Origin: Lachnospiraceae bacterium
GTDB taxonomy: Bacteria > Bacillota > Clostridia > Lachnospirales > Lachnospiraceae
NCBI GenBank assembly: GCA_017465845.1
Contig: JAFTVH010000144.1
Span: 1 to 32,099 of the forward strand
Direction: 5' to 3'
DNA length: 32,099 nt
The notes under the pieces are model-generated. The model saw only the letters and a program-made list of their open reading frames with translations, was not told the DNA's origin and made no database searches. The translations under genes were made by a program, and so were the position numbers. How positions within the stretch are numbered: position 1 is the stretch's first letter; every line of letters starts with the position of its first letter. Positions 23,655-31,559 of the stretch are shown here, piece after piece.

Positions 23655-25139
23655 ATGAATCATTCAATGAATACATACGATCTCTACCACGATATCCAGG
23701 AGCGGACCGGCGGCGAGATCTATATTGGCGTAGTAGGCCCTGTCCGCACCGGTAAATCCACCTTTATCAAACGTTTCATGGATGTCATGGTTCTTCCATA
23801 CATGGAAGATGAACATGCCCGCGTGAGAGCACAGGATGAGATGCCCCAGAGCGCAGGCGGCAAGACGATTACTACCACGGAACCTAAATTTATTCCGAAA
23901 GAAGCAGCAAAAGTTGCATTAAATGATGATGTGGAAGTGTCGGTCCGGCTCATTGACTGTGTCGGTTATATGGTAGACGGAGCAGCCGGTCATCTGGAAG
24001 AAAATGAGGAACGAATGGTAAAGACTCCCTGGTTCGATCATGAGATACCCTTCACCCAGGCGGCAGAAATCGGCACTGATAAAGTCATGAATGACCACTC
24101 TACAATCGGTCTTGTAGTGACCACAGATGGCAGCTTTGGAGATATCCCCAGGAACAATTATCTGGCAGCAGAGGAGAAGACGATTCTGGCACTGAAGCGT
24201 CTTGGAAAGCCTTTTCTGGTACTGTTAAACAGTCAGAAGCCTTTTTCTGATGAGGTAAAAAAACTGGCGGAAGAGATTGCGGCAAAATATGGAGTGACCG
24301 TTCTTCCGGTCAATTGTGAGCAGCTGAAAAAAGAGGATATTCACAGGATTTTGGAGCAGATTCTTTACGAATTTCCTATCTCTGTCATGGAGTTTTATAT
24401 GCCGAAATGGGTGGAGATGCTGCCGTCAGATAATCGGATGAAGCAGGAATTGATTGAGAAAGCTTTTGCACTGATGAAAACATATGATACCGTACGGGAT
24501 GTGGTGTCAAATCCGGTTCAAATGGACAGTCAATATATCAAACGGACAAAGACCGATTCAGTCAATATGTCTGACGGCTCCATAAAAGTGCTGCTTGATG
24601 TGGACGATTGTTACTATTATGAGATGCTGTCCGAGATGATTGGAGAAGATATCACAGATGAATATCAGCTGATCGGTAAGTTGAAGGAATTTGCGGCTAT
24701 GAAGAAGGAATATGCCAAGGTCTTAAGTGCAGTCAATTCTGTGCGCATGAAAGGGTATGGTGTTGTGACTCCGGAGAAAGGAGAGATTACCTTAAATCAG
24801 CCTGAACTGATCAAGCATGGCAGTAAATTCGGTGTAAAAATTAAGGCAGTCAGCCCATCTATTCACATGATCCGGGCCAATATTGAAACGGAGATTGCCC
24901 CTATTGTGGGAACCCAGGAACAGGCAGATGATCTGATCAAGTACATCAATCAGGCAGATAATTCAGACCAGGGTATCTGGGATACTAATATTTTCGGCAA
25001 AACGGTAGAGCAGCTGGTGGGCGAGGGAATCACCTCTAAAGTGGCTTCCATCGGTGAAGAAAGCCAGGTGAAGCTTCAGGATACCATGCAGAAGATCGTC
25101 AATGACAGTAACGGCGGGATGGTATGCATTATCATTTAG
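23655..25139 (+). CDS. spoIVA: Stage IV sporulation protein A
   Basis: A 494-residue ATPase that polymerises on the forespore surface and forms the basement layer of the spore coat. The N-terminal part has IYIGVVGPVRTGKSTFIKRF with the P-loop GPVRTGKST (28-36). TTTEPKFIPKEA, VSVRLIDCVGYMVDGAAGH and VMNDHSTIGLVVTTDGSF follow as in all SpoIVA proteins. The C-terminus ends in the short conserved GMVCIII-type tail. The ATG at 23655 is chosen because CAGGAGG is 7 bases away; another ATG at 23667 is less well placed. Full length. This is strong evidence for an endospore-former. Confidence 0.98.
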   Translation: MNHSMNTYDLYHDIQERTGGEIYIGVVGPVRTGKSTFIKRFMDVMVLPYMEDEHARVRAQDEMPQSAGGKTITTTEPKFIPKEAAKVALNDDVEVSVRLIDCVGYMVDGAAGHLEENEERMVKTPWFDHEIPFTQAAEIGTDKVMNDHSTIGLVVTTDGSFGDIPRNNYLAAEEKTILALKRLGKPFLVLLNSQKPFSDEVKKLAEEIAAKYGVTVLPVNCEQLKKEDIHRILEQILYEFPISVMEFYMPKWVEMLPSDNRMKQELIEKAFALMKTYDTVRDVVSNPVQMDSQYIKRTKTDSVNMSDGSIKVLLDVDDCYYYEMLSEMIGEDITDEYQLIGKLKEFAAMKKEYAKVLSAVNSVRMKGYGVVTPEKGEITLNQPELIKHGSKFGVKIKAVSPSIHMIRANIETEIAPIVGTQEQADDLIKYINQADNSDQGIWDTNIFGKTVEQLVGEGITSKVASIGEESQVKLQDTMQKIVNDSNGGMVCIII

Positions 25140-25158
25140 ATAACGGATAAAGTAATGA

Positions 25159-25196
25159 GCAGTCTGTAAATATTTTTGATTTTACAGGCTGCTTCT
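25159..25196 (+). terminator. Probable terminator of spoIVA
   Basis: GCAGTCTGTAAA (25159-25170) pairs with TTTACAGGCTGC (25181-25192) with one G-U pair, followed by a weak TTCTT tract. Confidence 0.65.
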
Positions 25197-25354
25197 TGCA
25201 TGGATGAGATCAGACGACAGAACTGTTTTGATAATCCGGTATATTTATTAAAAAAAATAAGAAAAAGATATTATTTTTAGAAAATTTATGATATACTTTA
25301 AACTGTATTTTTATTGAAAGCTGTGAAGCAATATTTGTTTGGGAAAGGAGTCTT

Positions 25355-26191
25355 ATGAACCCGGTATTTGAGAAACTGATGAAGTGTTACAAATGTGTAA
25401 GAGAGAAGACGGATTTTGTACCGGATGTGGCAATCGTATTGGGCTCAGGTCTGGGAGAGTATGCGAAGCAGATTGACGTTGTATTTGAGCTTCCTTATTC
25501 GGAAGTAGAAGAGTTCCCGGTATCTACGGTTCCCGGGCATGCAGGGAAGTTTATCTTTGGTTATGTAGAGGGCGTTCCGGTGGTATGTATGAAAGGGCGT
25601 GTTCATTACTACGAAGGTTATCCCATTACAGATGTAGTGTTGCCTGCCAGATTGATGAAGCTGATAGGGGCAAAGATTCTGTTCCTGACCAACGCTGCCG
25701 GAGGGGTAAATACTTCTTTCCATGCAGGAGACCTGATGCTGATAAGGGATCATATTGCGTGCTTTGCGCCAAATCCCCTGATTGGTCCCAATATTGATGA
25801 ACTGGGTGTCAGATTCCCGGATATGAGCCGGGTTTATGACAGAGAGCTTCAGGAGATCATTCGCGACACAGCCAAGGAGCAGCGTGTCTATCTGCAGGAG
25901 GGCGTCTATGCCCAGCTGACGGGGCCTTCCTTTGAATCGCCGGCAGATATCCGTATGATGCGGGTACTGGGAGCAGATGCGGTTGGTATGAGTACCGTGG
26001 TAGAGGCTATTGCTGCCAATCACATGGGTATGCGAATCTGCGGTGTGTCCTGTATCAGTAATCTGGCTGCCGGAATGACGGAGAATCCACTTACTCATGA
26101 AGAGGTGCAGGAAGCGGCAGATATGGCGGCACCTAACTTTACCAGTCTGGTGACGGAAAGCGTGAAGAAGATGGGGCAGCTTGTAAAATGA
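25355..26191 (+). CDS. Purine nucleoside phosphorylase (trimeric, 6-oxopurine type)
   Basis: A 278-residue enzyme that splits inosine and guanosine with phosphate to the base plus ribose-1-phosphate. Motifs: VLGSGLGEYA (28-37) for phosphate binding, VPGHAGKF, GRVHYYEGY, LTNAAGGVN, QLTGPSFESPAD with the purine-site glutamate, VGMSTVVEAIAA, and CISNLAAG with the asparagine that favours 6-oxopurines. Length is normal for the PunA/PNP-II class. AAAGGAG precedes the ATG, and a TATACT box at 25292-25297 may be its -10. Cytidine deaminase follows after 10 bases in the same unit. Confidence 0.95.
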   Translation: MNPVFEKLMKCYKCVREKTDFVPDVAIVLGSGLGEYAKQIDVVFELPYSEVEEFPVSTVPGHAGKFIFGYVEGVPVVCMKGRVHYYEGYPITDVVLPARLMKLIGAKILFLTNAAGGVNTSFHAGDLMLIRDHIACFAPNPLIGPNIDELGVRFPDMSRVYDRELQEIIRDTAKEQRVYLQEGVYAQLTGPSFESPADIRMMRVLGADAVGMSTVVEAIAANHMGMRICGVSCISNLAAGMTENPLTHEEVQEAADMAAPNFTSLVTESVKKMGQLVK

Positions 26192-26201
26192 GGCTTACAA
26201 A

Positions 26202-26618
26202 ATGAAAATAGAAGTTACAGAACTGATCAGGAAAGCGTTGGAAGCCCGAAATAGCGCCTATGTTCCCTATTCGGGCTATCAGGTGGGCGCAGCACTTCTG
26301 ACAGAGGATAAGAAAATATACTGTGGCTGCAACGTGGAAAATGCTTCCTACGGCGCGACCAACTGCGCAGAGCGGACTGCTTTTTTCAAAGCGGTCAGTG
26401 AAGGGGAACGAAAGTTCAAAGCAATAGCCATAGCCGGTGGGCTTAAAGGTAAGCCAATCACGGATTATGCGTGGCCCTGCGGTATCTGCAGACAGGTCAT
26501 GCAGGAATTCTGCGGACCGGATTTTCAGATTATTGTCGTAAAAAGCGAAGATGATTATAAAGTAATGTCCTTGGCAGAACTATTGCCACATGGATTCGGA
26601 GGAGAGTCTATCACGTGA
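26202..26618 (+). CDS. cdd: Cytidine deaminase
   Basis: A 138-residue tetrameric-type zinc deaminase that turns cytidine and deoxycytidine into uridine and deoxyuridine. The zinc site is complete: NCAERTA (C55, proton-shuttling E57) and PCGICRQ (C93, C96). SAYVPYSGYQVGAAL at the N-terminus and GCNVENASYG (42-51) bind the nucleoside. The stop overlaps the GTG start of the next gene by four bases, showing translational coupling. Its place between a nucleoside phosphorylase and a deaminase fits nucleoside scavenging. Confidence 0.96.
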   Translation: MKIEVTELIRKALEARNSAYVPYSGYQVGAALLTEDKKIYCGCNVENASYGATNCAERTAFFKAVSEGERKFKAIAIAGGLKGKPITDYAWPCGICRQVMQEFCGPDFQIIVVKSEDDYKVMSLAELLPHGFGGESIT

Positions 26619-27919
26619 ATATCAGATTATATAATGCCCGAATCCTTACCATGGAGAAGAATCGTCCTGTTTTTCAAGGAGAAATCTGGGTCAGAAATGA
26701 GAAAATATCATATATTGCAGCGGATGATGATCCGGAGACAGAAGAGAAAAAGAAAGCGCTTTCGCAAGATTCATGGGATATGCAGATTGATTGTAAAGGA
26801 AATTTGCTGATGCCCGGATTTAAGAATGCACATACCCATTCCGGTATGACTTTCCTGCGCTCCATGGCGGATGATCTGCCGTTAGACAAATGGCTGCATG
26901 AAAGAGTATTTCCACTGGAGGCCAAATTGACAGGGGATGATATTTATCACCTCTCCAGACTTGCGATTCTTGAATACCTGACGAGTGGAATCACGTCCAT
27001 TTTTGATATGTACCTGGATACAGATGCCACCGCTCAGGCTTGTCTTGATATGGGCATGCGCTGCGTCCTGGCAAGCGGACTCAATAATTTCACTTCTTCC
27101 GTTGAAAAATTGGAGGAGGGTTATCTGAAGTGGAATCAAAAGGATTCTCTGATCAGCTGTCAGCTGGCTTTTCATGCGGAATATACCTGCTCTAAAGAGC
27201 TGCTTGAACAGGTAGCGGGGTTGGCACACAAGTATAAGGCTCCGGTCTATACCCATCTGGCAGAAACTTCAAAAGAAGTGGAGGCCTGCAGGGAAAGATA
27301 CGGTGCGACACCTGCTGTATTCCTGGATAGTCTGGGAATGTTCGATTATGGCGGCGGTGGTTATCATTGTGTCCATATGAGTGAAGAAGATGTCGGGATT
27401 TTCCGTAAAAATAAGATGTATGTGATTACGAATCCAGGTTCTAATACAAAACTGGCAAGCGGCATTGCGCCGATTGCAGAATATGTCAGAAAGAAGATTC
27501 CGGTAGCCATCGGTACAGATGGACCGGCAAGCAATAATTGTCTTGATATGTTCCGGGAGATGTTCCTTGTAACAGGATTAAGTAAATTAAAAGAAATGGA
27601 TGCAGCCAGCTTAGATGCATTGAAGGTGCTTGAAATGGCTACAGTAAATGGGGCAAAAGCCATGGGACTTACATCCTGTGATATCCTGGCTGAGGGAAAA
27701 ATGGCAGATATTATCATGATCGATCTGAATCAGCCCAACATGCAGCCTATTCACAATATTCCTAAGAATCTGGTATACAGCGGCAGTAAATCCAATGTAT
27801 GCATGACCATGATTAATGGCAGGATTCTATATCAAAACGGCGAGTTCAACGTAGGAGATAGCACGGAGAATATCTACGCCAAATGTAATCAGATTGTAAA
27901 GCGATTGCTTTTACAATAA
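26615..27919 (+). CDS. Amidohydrolase, MTA/SAH-deaminase-like
   Basis: A 434-residue zinc amidohydrolase (COG0402) starting with GTG, with GGAGGAG upstream. Metal and active-site motifs: NAHTHSGM (H73, H75), FHAEYTC (H187), THLAETSKE (H214, E217), YHCVHMSEE (H251, H254) and IGTDGPASNN (D302). The run THLAETSKE, HCVHM, NPGSNTKLASGIAPI and GTDGPASNN closely follows methylthioadenosine/S-adenosylhomocysteine deaminases. One oddity is ITNPGSN where those enzymes have SHNPASN. It probably deaminates an adenosine-type nucleoside, which the upstream phosphorylase could then split. Related chlorohydrolase-type substrates cannot be excluded. Confidence 0.86.
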   Translation: MNIRLYNARILTMEKNRPVFQGEIWVRNEKISYIAADDDPETEEKKKALSQDSWDMQIDCKGNLLMPGFKNAHTHSGMTFLRSMADDLPLDKWLHERVFPLEAKLTGDDIYHLSRLAILEYLTSGITSIFDMYLDTDATAQACLDMGMRCVLASGLNNFTSSVEKLEEGYLKWNQKDSLISCQLAFHAEYTCSKELLEQVAGLAHKYKAPVYTHLAETSKEVEACRERYGATPAVFLDSLGMFDYGGGGYHCVHMSEEDVGIFRKNKMYVITNPGSNTKLASGIAPIAEYVRKKIPVAIGTDGPASNNCLDMFREMFLVTGLSKLKEMDAASLDALKVLEMATVNGAKAMGLTSCDILAEGKMADIIMIDLNQPNMQPIHNIPKNLVYSGSKSNVCMTMINGRILYQNGEFNVGDSTENIYAKCNQIVKRLLLQ

Positions 27920-27966
27920 ACACTCTAATCTCTATTCACATTATACTACATAGGAGGAGTAAGAAA

Positions 27967-29397
27967 ATGTTAGAGAAAATCTTCAAACTGAAGGAAAACA
28001 ACACTACCGCCAAGACAGAAGTGATTGCAGGTTTGACCACATTCATGACAATGGCTTACATCATTGCCCTGAATCCCAACCTGTTGACAGGCTTCGGTGC
28101 TGACGGCACACCCGCTCTTTGGAACGGCGTTTTCCTCGCAACCTGTATTTCTTCCGCAATCGGTATGTTCGTAATGGCTTTCGTTGCCAACAAACCGTTT
28201 GCAATGGCACCCGGTATGGGTCTGAACAGCTTCTTTGCTGTTGTTGTAGCCAATATCGTGAGCATCACCGGCTTAAGCTATGTGGAGTCTTTCCAGGCAG
28301 GCCTGTGCATCATTCTGGTCGAAGGTATCGTCTTTATCATTCTTTCTGTATTGAAAGTACGTGAGAAGATCGTAGATGCTATCCCTCTGGGCGTTCGTCT
28401 CGGTATTGCGCCGGCTATCGGTCTGATGCTGATGAACATCGGTCTTGGTTCCAACGTTGGTGTATATTCCGAAAACGGCGGACCTTTCTATGCAATGCGT
28501 GATTTCTTTGGTGCACTGACTCCCAGTCTTGCAAAATCCAATATGGGTTCCGGTTATTCCACTATGGTACTGACCGTAGTAACCATGTTCATCGGTCTGT
28601 TCGTTATCATTATCATGGCACAGAAGGGCGTTAAGGCAGCTGTTATTCTTGGTATGCTGGTTGCAAGTGTAATCTACTGGGCAGGAGAGGCAATCTTCCT
28701 TGGCATCAATCCTTTTGAAGGTCTGAAAGGCGCTTCTTTTGTACCTCCCGTTGCAGACATGGCATCTACCACACTGTTTAAATTCAACTTCAGTGGTTTT
28801 GTTCAGATTGGCTGGTTTACTGCAATTACTTTGATCGTTACTTTCTGTATCATCGATATGTTCGATACCATTGGTACACTGGTAGGTACTGCAAGCCGTG
28901 CAGGTATGCTGGATAAAGACGGAAACATGCCCAACATGAGAGAAGCACTGTTAGCAGACGCTGTCGGTACAGTTGCAGGTGCCTGCACAGGTACTTCCAC
29001 CGTTACTACCTTCGTAGAATCTGCATCCGGTGTAGAAGCCGGCGGACGTACCGGTCTGACAGCATTTACTACCGGTATCGTATTCCTGGCTTGCAGCTTT
29101 ATCGCACCTGTCGCAGCAATCATCCCTGCAGCAGCTACTTCAGCAGCTCTGATTTACGTTGGTGTATTGATGATTACCGGTCTTAAGAATATCAACTTTG
29201 ATGATATCTCACAGTCTGTACCTGTAGCATTGATGCTGATTGCTATGCCTGTTTCCGGTTCTATCGGACATGCAATCGGAATCGGTCTGATTTCTTACAC
29301 TGTTATCAAAGTATTTACCGGTAAGGCTAAGGATGTTTCCGTGCTTACATATGTATTGTCTGCAATCTTCCTGATCAAGTTCTTCCTGGTTGCATAA
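27967..29397 (+). CDS. NCS2-family purine permease (AzgA/PbuG type)
   Basis: A 476-residue transporter with about 12-14 membrane segments, importing hypoxanthine, guanine or adenine with protons. Signature stretches: EVIAGLTTFMTMAYIIALNP (residues 19-38), KPFAMAPGMGLNSFFA, IDMFDTIGTLVGTA and TSTVTTFVESASGVEAGGRTG, where substrate-binding acidic residues lie. Its codon use is noticeably more biased and GC-richer than its neighbours, suggesting high expression. AGGAGGAG precedes the ATG. It closes the salvage cluster and has its own terminator. Confidence 0.95.
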   Translation: MLEKIFKLKENNTTAKTEVIAGLTTFMTMAYIIALNPNLLTGFGADGTPALWNGVFLATCISSAIGMFVMAFVANKPFAMAPGMGLNSFFAVVVANIVSITGLSYVESFQAGLCIILVEGIVFIILSVLKVREKIVDAIPLGVRLGIAPAIGLMLMNIGLGSNVGVYSENGGPFYAMRDFFGALTPSLAKSNMGSGYSTMVLTVVTMFIGLFVIIIMAQKGVKAAVILGMLVASVIYWAGEAIFLGINPFEGLKGASFVPPVADMASTTLFKFNFSGFVQIGWFTAITLIVTFCIIDMFDTIGTLVGTASRAGMLDKDGNMPNMREALLADAVGTVAGACTGTSTVTTFVESASGVEAGGRTGLTAFTTGIVFLACSFIAPVAAIIPAAATSAALIYVGVLMITGLKNINFDDISQSVPVALMLIAMPVSGSIGHAIGIGLISYTVIKVFTGKAKDVSVLTYVLSAIFLIKFFLVA

Positions 29398-29432
29398 TAG
29401 ACACAGTACTTTATAAAAGTAACATAGAGGTT

Positions 29433-29473
29433 CGGGCGGTAAGGCAGGTGTCAGGCCTGCAGCCGCCCGTTTT
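29433..29473 (+). terminator. Intrinsic terminator of the purine permease gene
   Basis: CGGGCGG (29433-29439) pairs with CCGCCCG (29463-29469), with a second GCAGG/CCTGC stem inside, followed by TTTT. Confidence 0.88.
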
Positions 29474-29521
29474 CAATAGAACGGGTTGGGGGCTTGTTTT
29501 AGTAAAAAGTGAGGATGAAAA

Positions 29522-31216
29522 ATGGAGTATATCGTATTTTTTGCAGTGATAGGCGGTCTGTTGCTTGTACTGTTTGCCAAAGGGACATGGGACAATCATA
29601 AGCAGCAGAAGTGGCTTATAAAACATTTATATGACGATTATGGTAAGCAGCCGGAGCGGGAGTACAAGGTGGAAAGATTCCTGCGTATCGGCAGCTATTT
29701 TGACAAACATCCGGCAGAAGGTCAGATAGATGACGTTACATGGAATGACCTGAATATGGATGAAGTTTTTAAAAGAATGAATCATACTCTTTCCTCCACC
29801 GGGGAAGAATATTTGTATTATACTTTGCGTACTCCGAGGCAGGCGAAGGAAGAACTGGAACATCAGGAGGAACTGGCATCATTTTTTATGGAACATCCTG
29901 ATGAGCGAGTGAAAGTACAGCTTCTGATGAAGAAGCTGGGGAGCACTGGAAATTATTCTCTGTATGATTACCTGGATTATCTGGGAGTGCTGGGAGAACG
30001 GTCCAATCGTATTATTATTCTCAGGAATCTGTTGTTAGTGGCGCTGATTGGTCTATGCTTCGTGAACTTTTCCGTAGGGCTTGCCGGAATCATGGTATTG
30101 CTGGTGTATAATATCACTACTTACTTTAAGGATAAAAAGGAGATAGAACCTTATATTATCAGCTTCAGCTATGTCATGCGTCTTCTTGATATATGCGACA
30201 GGCTGGTGAAGATTCCGGTTCCTGTGTGCAGCAAAGAGTGGGAACAGATACGGGATTATAAGAAAAAACTGGGCAGAATGAAAATGGGTTCCGGCTGGGT
30301 GCTTTCCGGTTCAGCCAAAATCGGCAGCGGCAATCCCCTTGAAATCCTGATGGACTATCTGAATATGGCTTTTCATATTGATATCATGATGTTCAACAAG
30401 ATGTTGGGCGAATTGAACCATCATCTGGAGGATGTGGATGCGCTGGTAGGCATTGTGGGTGCAGTGGAGACATCTATCTGCATTGGAGCCTACAGAGCTT
30501 CCATGAAGAATGGATGGTGCATCCCTACGCTCTATCAGACGGATGGGGCAATGCAACTGACATTAAAAGAAGCATATCATCCCTTGATAGATACCCCGGT
30601 TAAGAATAGCATCGTCACTGAGCGAGGTGTGCTGTTGACCGGTTCCAATGCCTCTGGAAAATCTACTTTCTTGAAAACTGTGGCATTGAATGCGATTCTG
30701 GCTCAGACAATTTATACCTGTCCGGCAGATTCCTATGAGGCACCATTTTTCAGAATCTATTCTTCCATGGCGCTAAAGGATGACATTGGCAGTGGAGAAA
30801 GCTACTATATTGTAGAAATTAAGTCTTTAAAACGTATTCTGGAAAATGTAAGTGAGAAGCCGGTGCTTTGTTTCGTGGACGAGGTACTTCGCGGAACAAA
30901 TACGGTAGAAAGAATCGCGGCATCTACTCAGATTTTAAGCAGCCTTGGTCAGGGAATGGTCATGTGTTTTGCGGCCACCCACGATATTGAACTGACAGAA
31001 CTGTTAAAGGAAGAGTACGAGAATTACCATTTTGAGGAAGAGATACGGGATGGAGATATTTACTTCAATTATCAGCTCTTGAAAGGAAAAGCTACAACAC
31101 GAAATGCGATCAGACTTTTAGAGATTATGGGCTATAAAGAGGCAATCATAAAGCAGGCAACGCAGATGGCGGAACATTTTATCCGGACAGGCGTGTGGGA
31201 GAAAAAGGAGTCTTGA
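29522..31216 (+). CDS. Membrane-anchored MutS-like ATPase
   Basis: A 564-residue protein with the ATPase domain of MutS but no mismatch-recognition domain. Membrane segments are predicted at residues 2-19 and as a hairpin at 164-180 and 183-199. The lever/clamp-like helices (205-365) are short. The ATPase has P-loop GSNASGKST (374-382), a signature-like DDIGSGESYYIVEI, Walker B VLCFVDEVLRGT (449-460) and the switch histidine in AATHD. The ATPase residues are intact. It belongs to the small MutS paralogues found in Firmicutes, for which no repair role is established; membrane location argues against classical mismatch repair. The gene stands after a terminator and its own promoter is unclear. 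Confidence 0.87.
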   Translation: MEYIVFFAVIGGLLLVLFAKGTWDNHKQQKWLIKHLYDDYGKQPEREYKVERFLRIGSYFDKHPAEGQIDDVTWNDLNMDEVFKRMNHTLSSTGEEYLYYTLRTPRQAKEELEHQEELASFFMEHPDERVKVQLLMKKLGSTGNYSLYDYLDYLGVLGERSNRIIILRNLLLVALIGLCFVNFSVGLAGIMVLLVYNITTYFKDKKEIEPYIISFSYVMRLLDICDRLVKIPVPVCSKEWEQIRDYKKKLGRMKMGSGWVLSGSAKIGSGNPLEILMDYLNMAFHIDIMMFNKMLGELNHHLEDVDALVGIVGAVETSICIGAYRASMKNGWCIPTLYQTDGAMQLTLKEAYHPLIDTPVKNSIVTERGVLLTGSNASGKSTFLKTVALNAILAQTIYTCPADSYEAPFFRIYSSMALKDDIGSGESYYIVEIKSLKRILENVSEKPVLCFVDEVLRGTNTVERIAASTQILSSLGQGMVMCFAATHDIELTELLKEEYENYHFEEEIRDGDIYFNYQLLKGKATTRNAIRLLEIMGYKEAIIKQATQMAEHFIRTGVWEKKES

Positions 31217-31241
31217 CGGACGAGTAGACCACTGGTATACT
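31213..31241 (+). promoter_or_regulatory. Promoter of the 50-residue membrane protein gene
   Basis: TTGACG (31213-31218) overlaps the stop codon of the MutS-like gene and is followed after 17 bases by TATACT (31236-31241). The leader would be about 70 bases. Confidence 0.82.
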
Positions 31242-31318
31242 GTATCTAAAACTGACAAAAGATTTTCATAAACGGGGAAGGAAACAGCCGCATTACAGAC
31301 GGCAGAAAGAGGTTGACT

Positions 31319-31471
31319 ATGACTACTTTAATCAATACTTTTTTATCTTATTTCGTGCTGATGCTCATATTTGCAGCTGTAGCAGGAGTTGGAGTCGCAA
31401 TCGGAATCCAAATGCGTAAAAAGAAGAATGCTCAGACCCCGGATACAGCTCAGGCAGATCAGCAATCATAA
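31319..31471 (+). CDS. Small single-span membrane protein (50 residues)
   Basis: A short gene with a start supported by AGAGG 8 bases upstream. Residues 5-31 are one membrane helix (SYFVLMLIFAAVAGVGVAIG), followed by a basic stop-transfer RKKKN and a short polar tail ending in ADQQS. The arrangement predicts the N-terminus outside and the tail in the cytoplasm. It has a consensus promoter and a strong terminator of its own, which argues that it is a real gene. I do not recognise a functional family. Confidence 0.8.
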   Translation: MTTLINTFLSYFVLMLIFAAVAGVGVAIGIQMRKKKNAQTPDTAQADQQS

Positions 31472-31480
31472 GCGGTAACG

Positions 31481-31509
31481 AAAGGTGTTCCCCGGCGGAC
31501 ACCTTTTTT
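31481..31509 (+). terminator. Intrinsic terminator of the small membrane protein gene
   Basis: AAAGGTGT (31481-31488) pairs with ACACCTTT (31499-31506), followed by a T run to 31509. Confidence 0.93.
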
Positions 31510-31559
31510 CGCGTAAAAGGCGTATTAGATAGAGATTAAGACAGGAAAGGATTGGGACG

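Noticed and set aside
25445-26098. 217-residue frame antisense to the purine nucleoside phosphorylase gene
   Set aside because: The plus strand encodes a well-conserved enzyme across its whole length; the antisense frame has no start signals or motifs.
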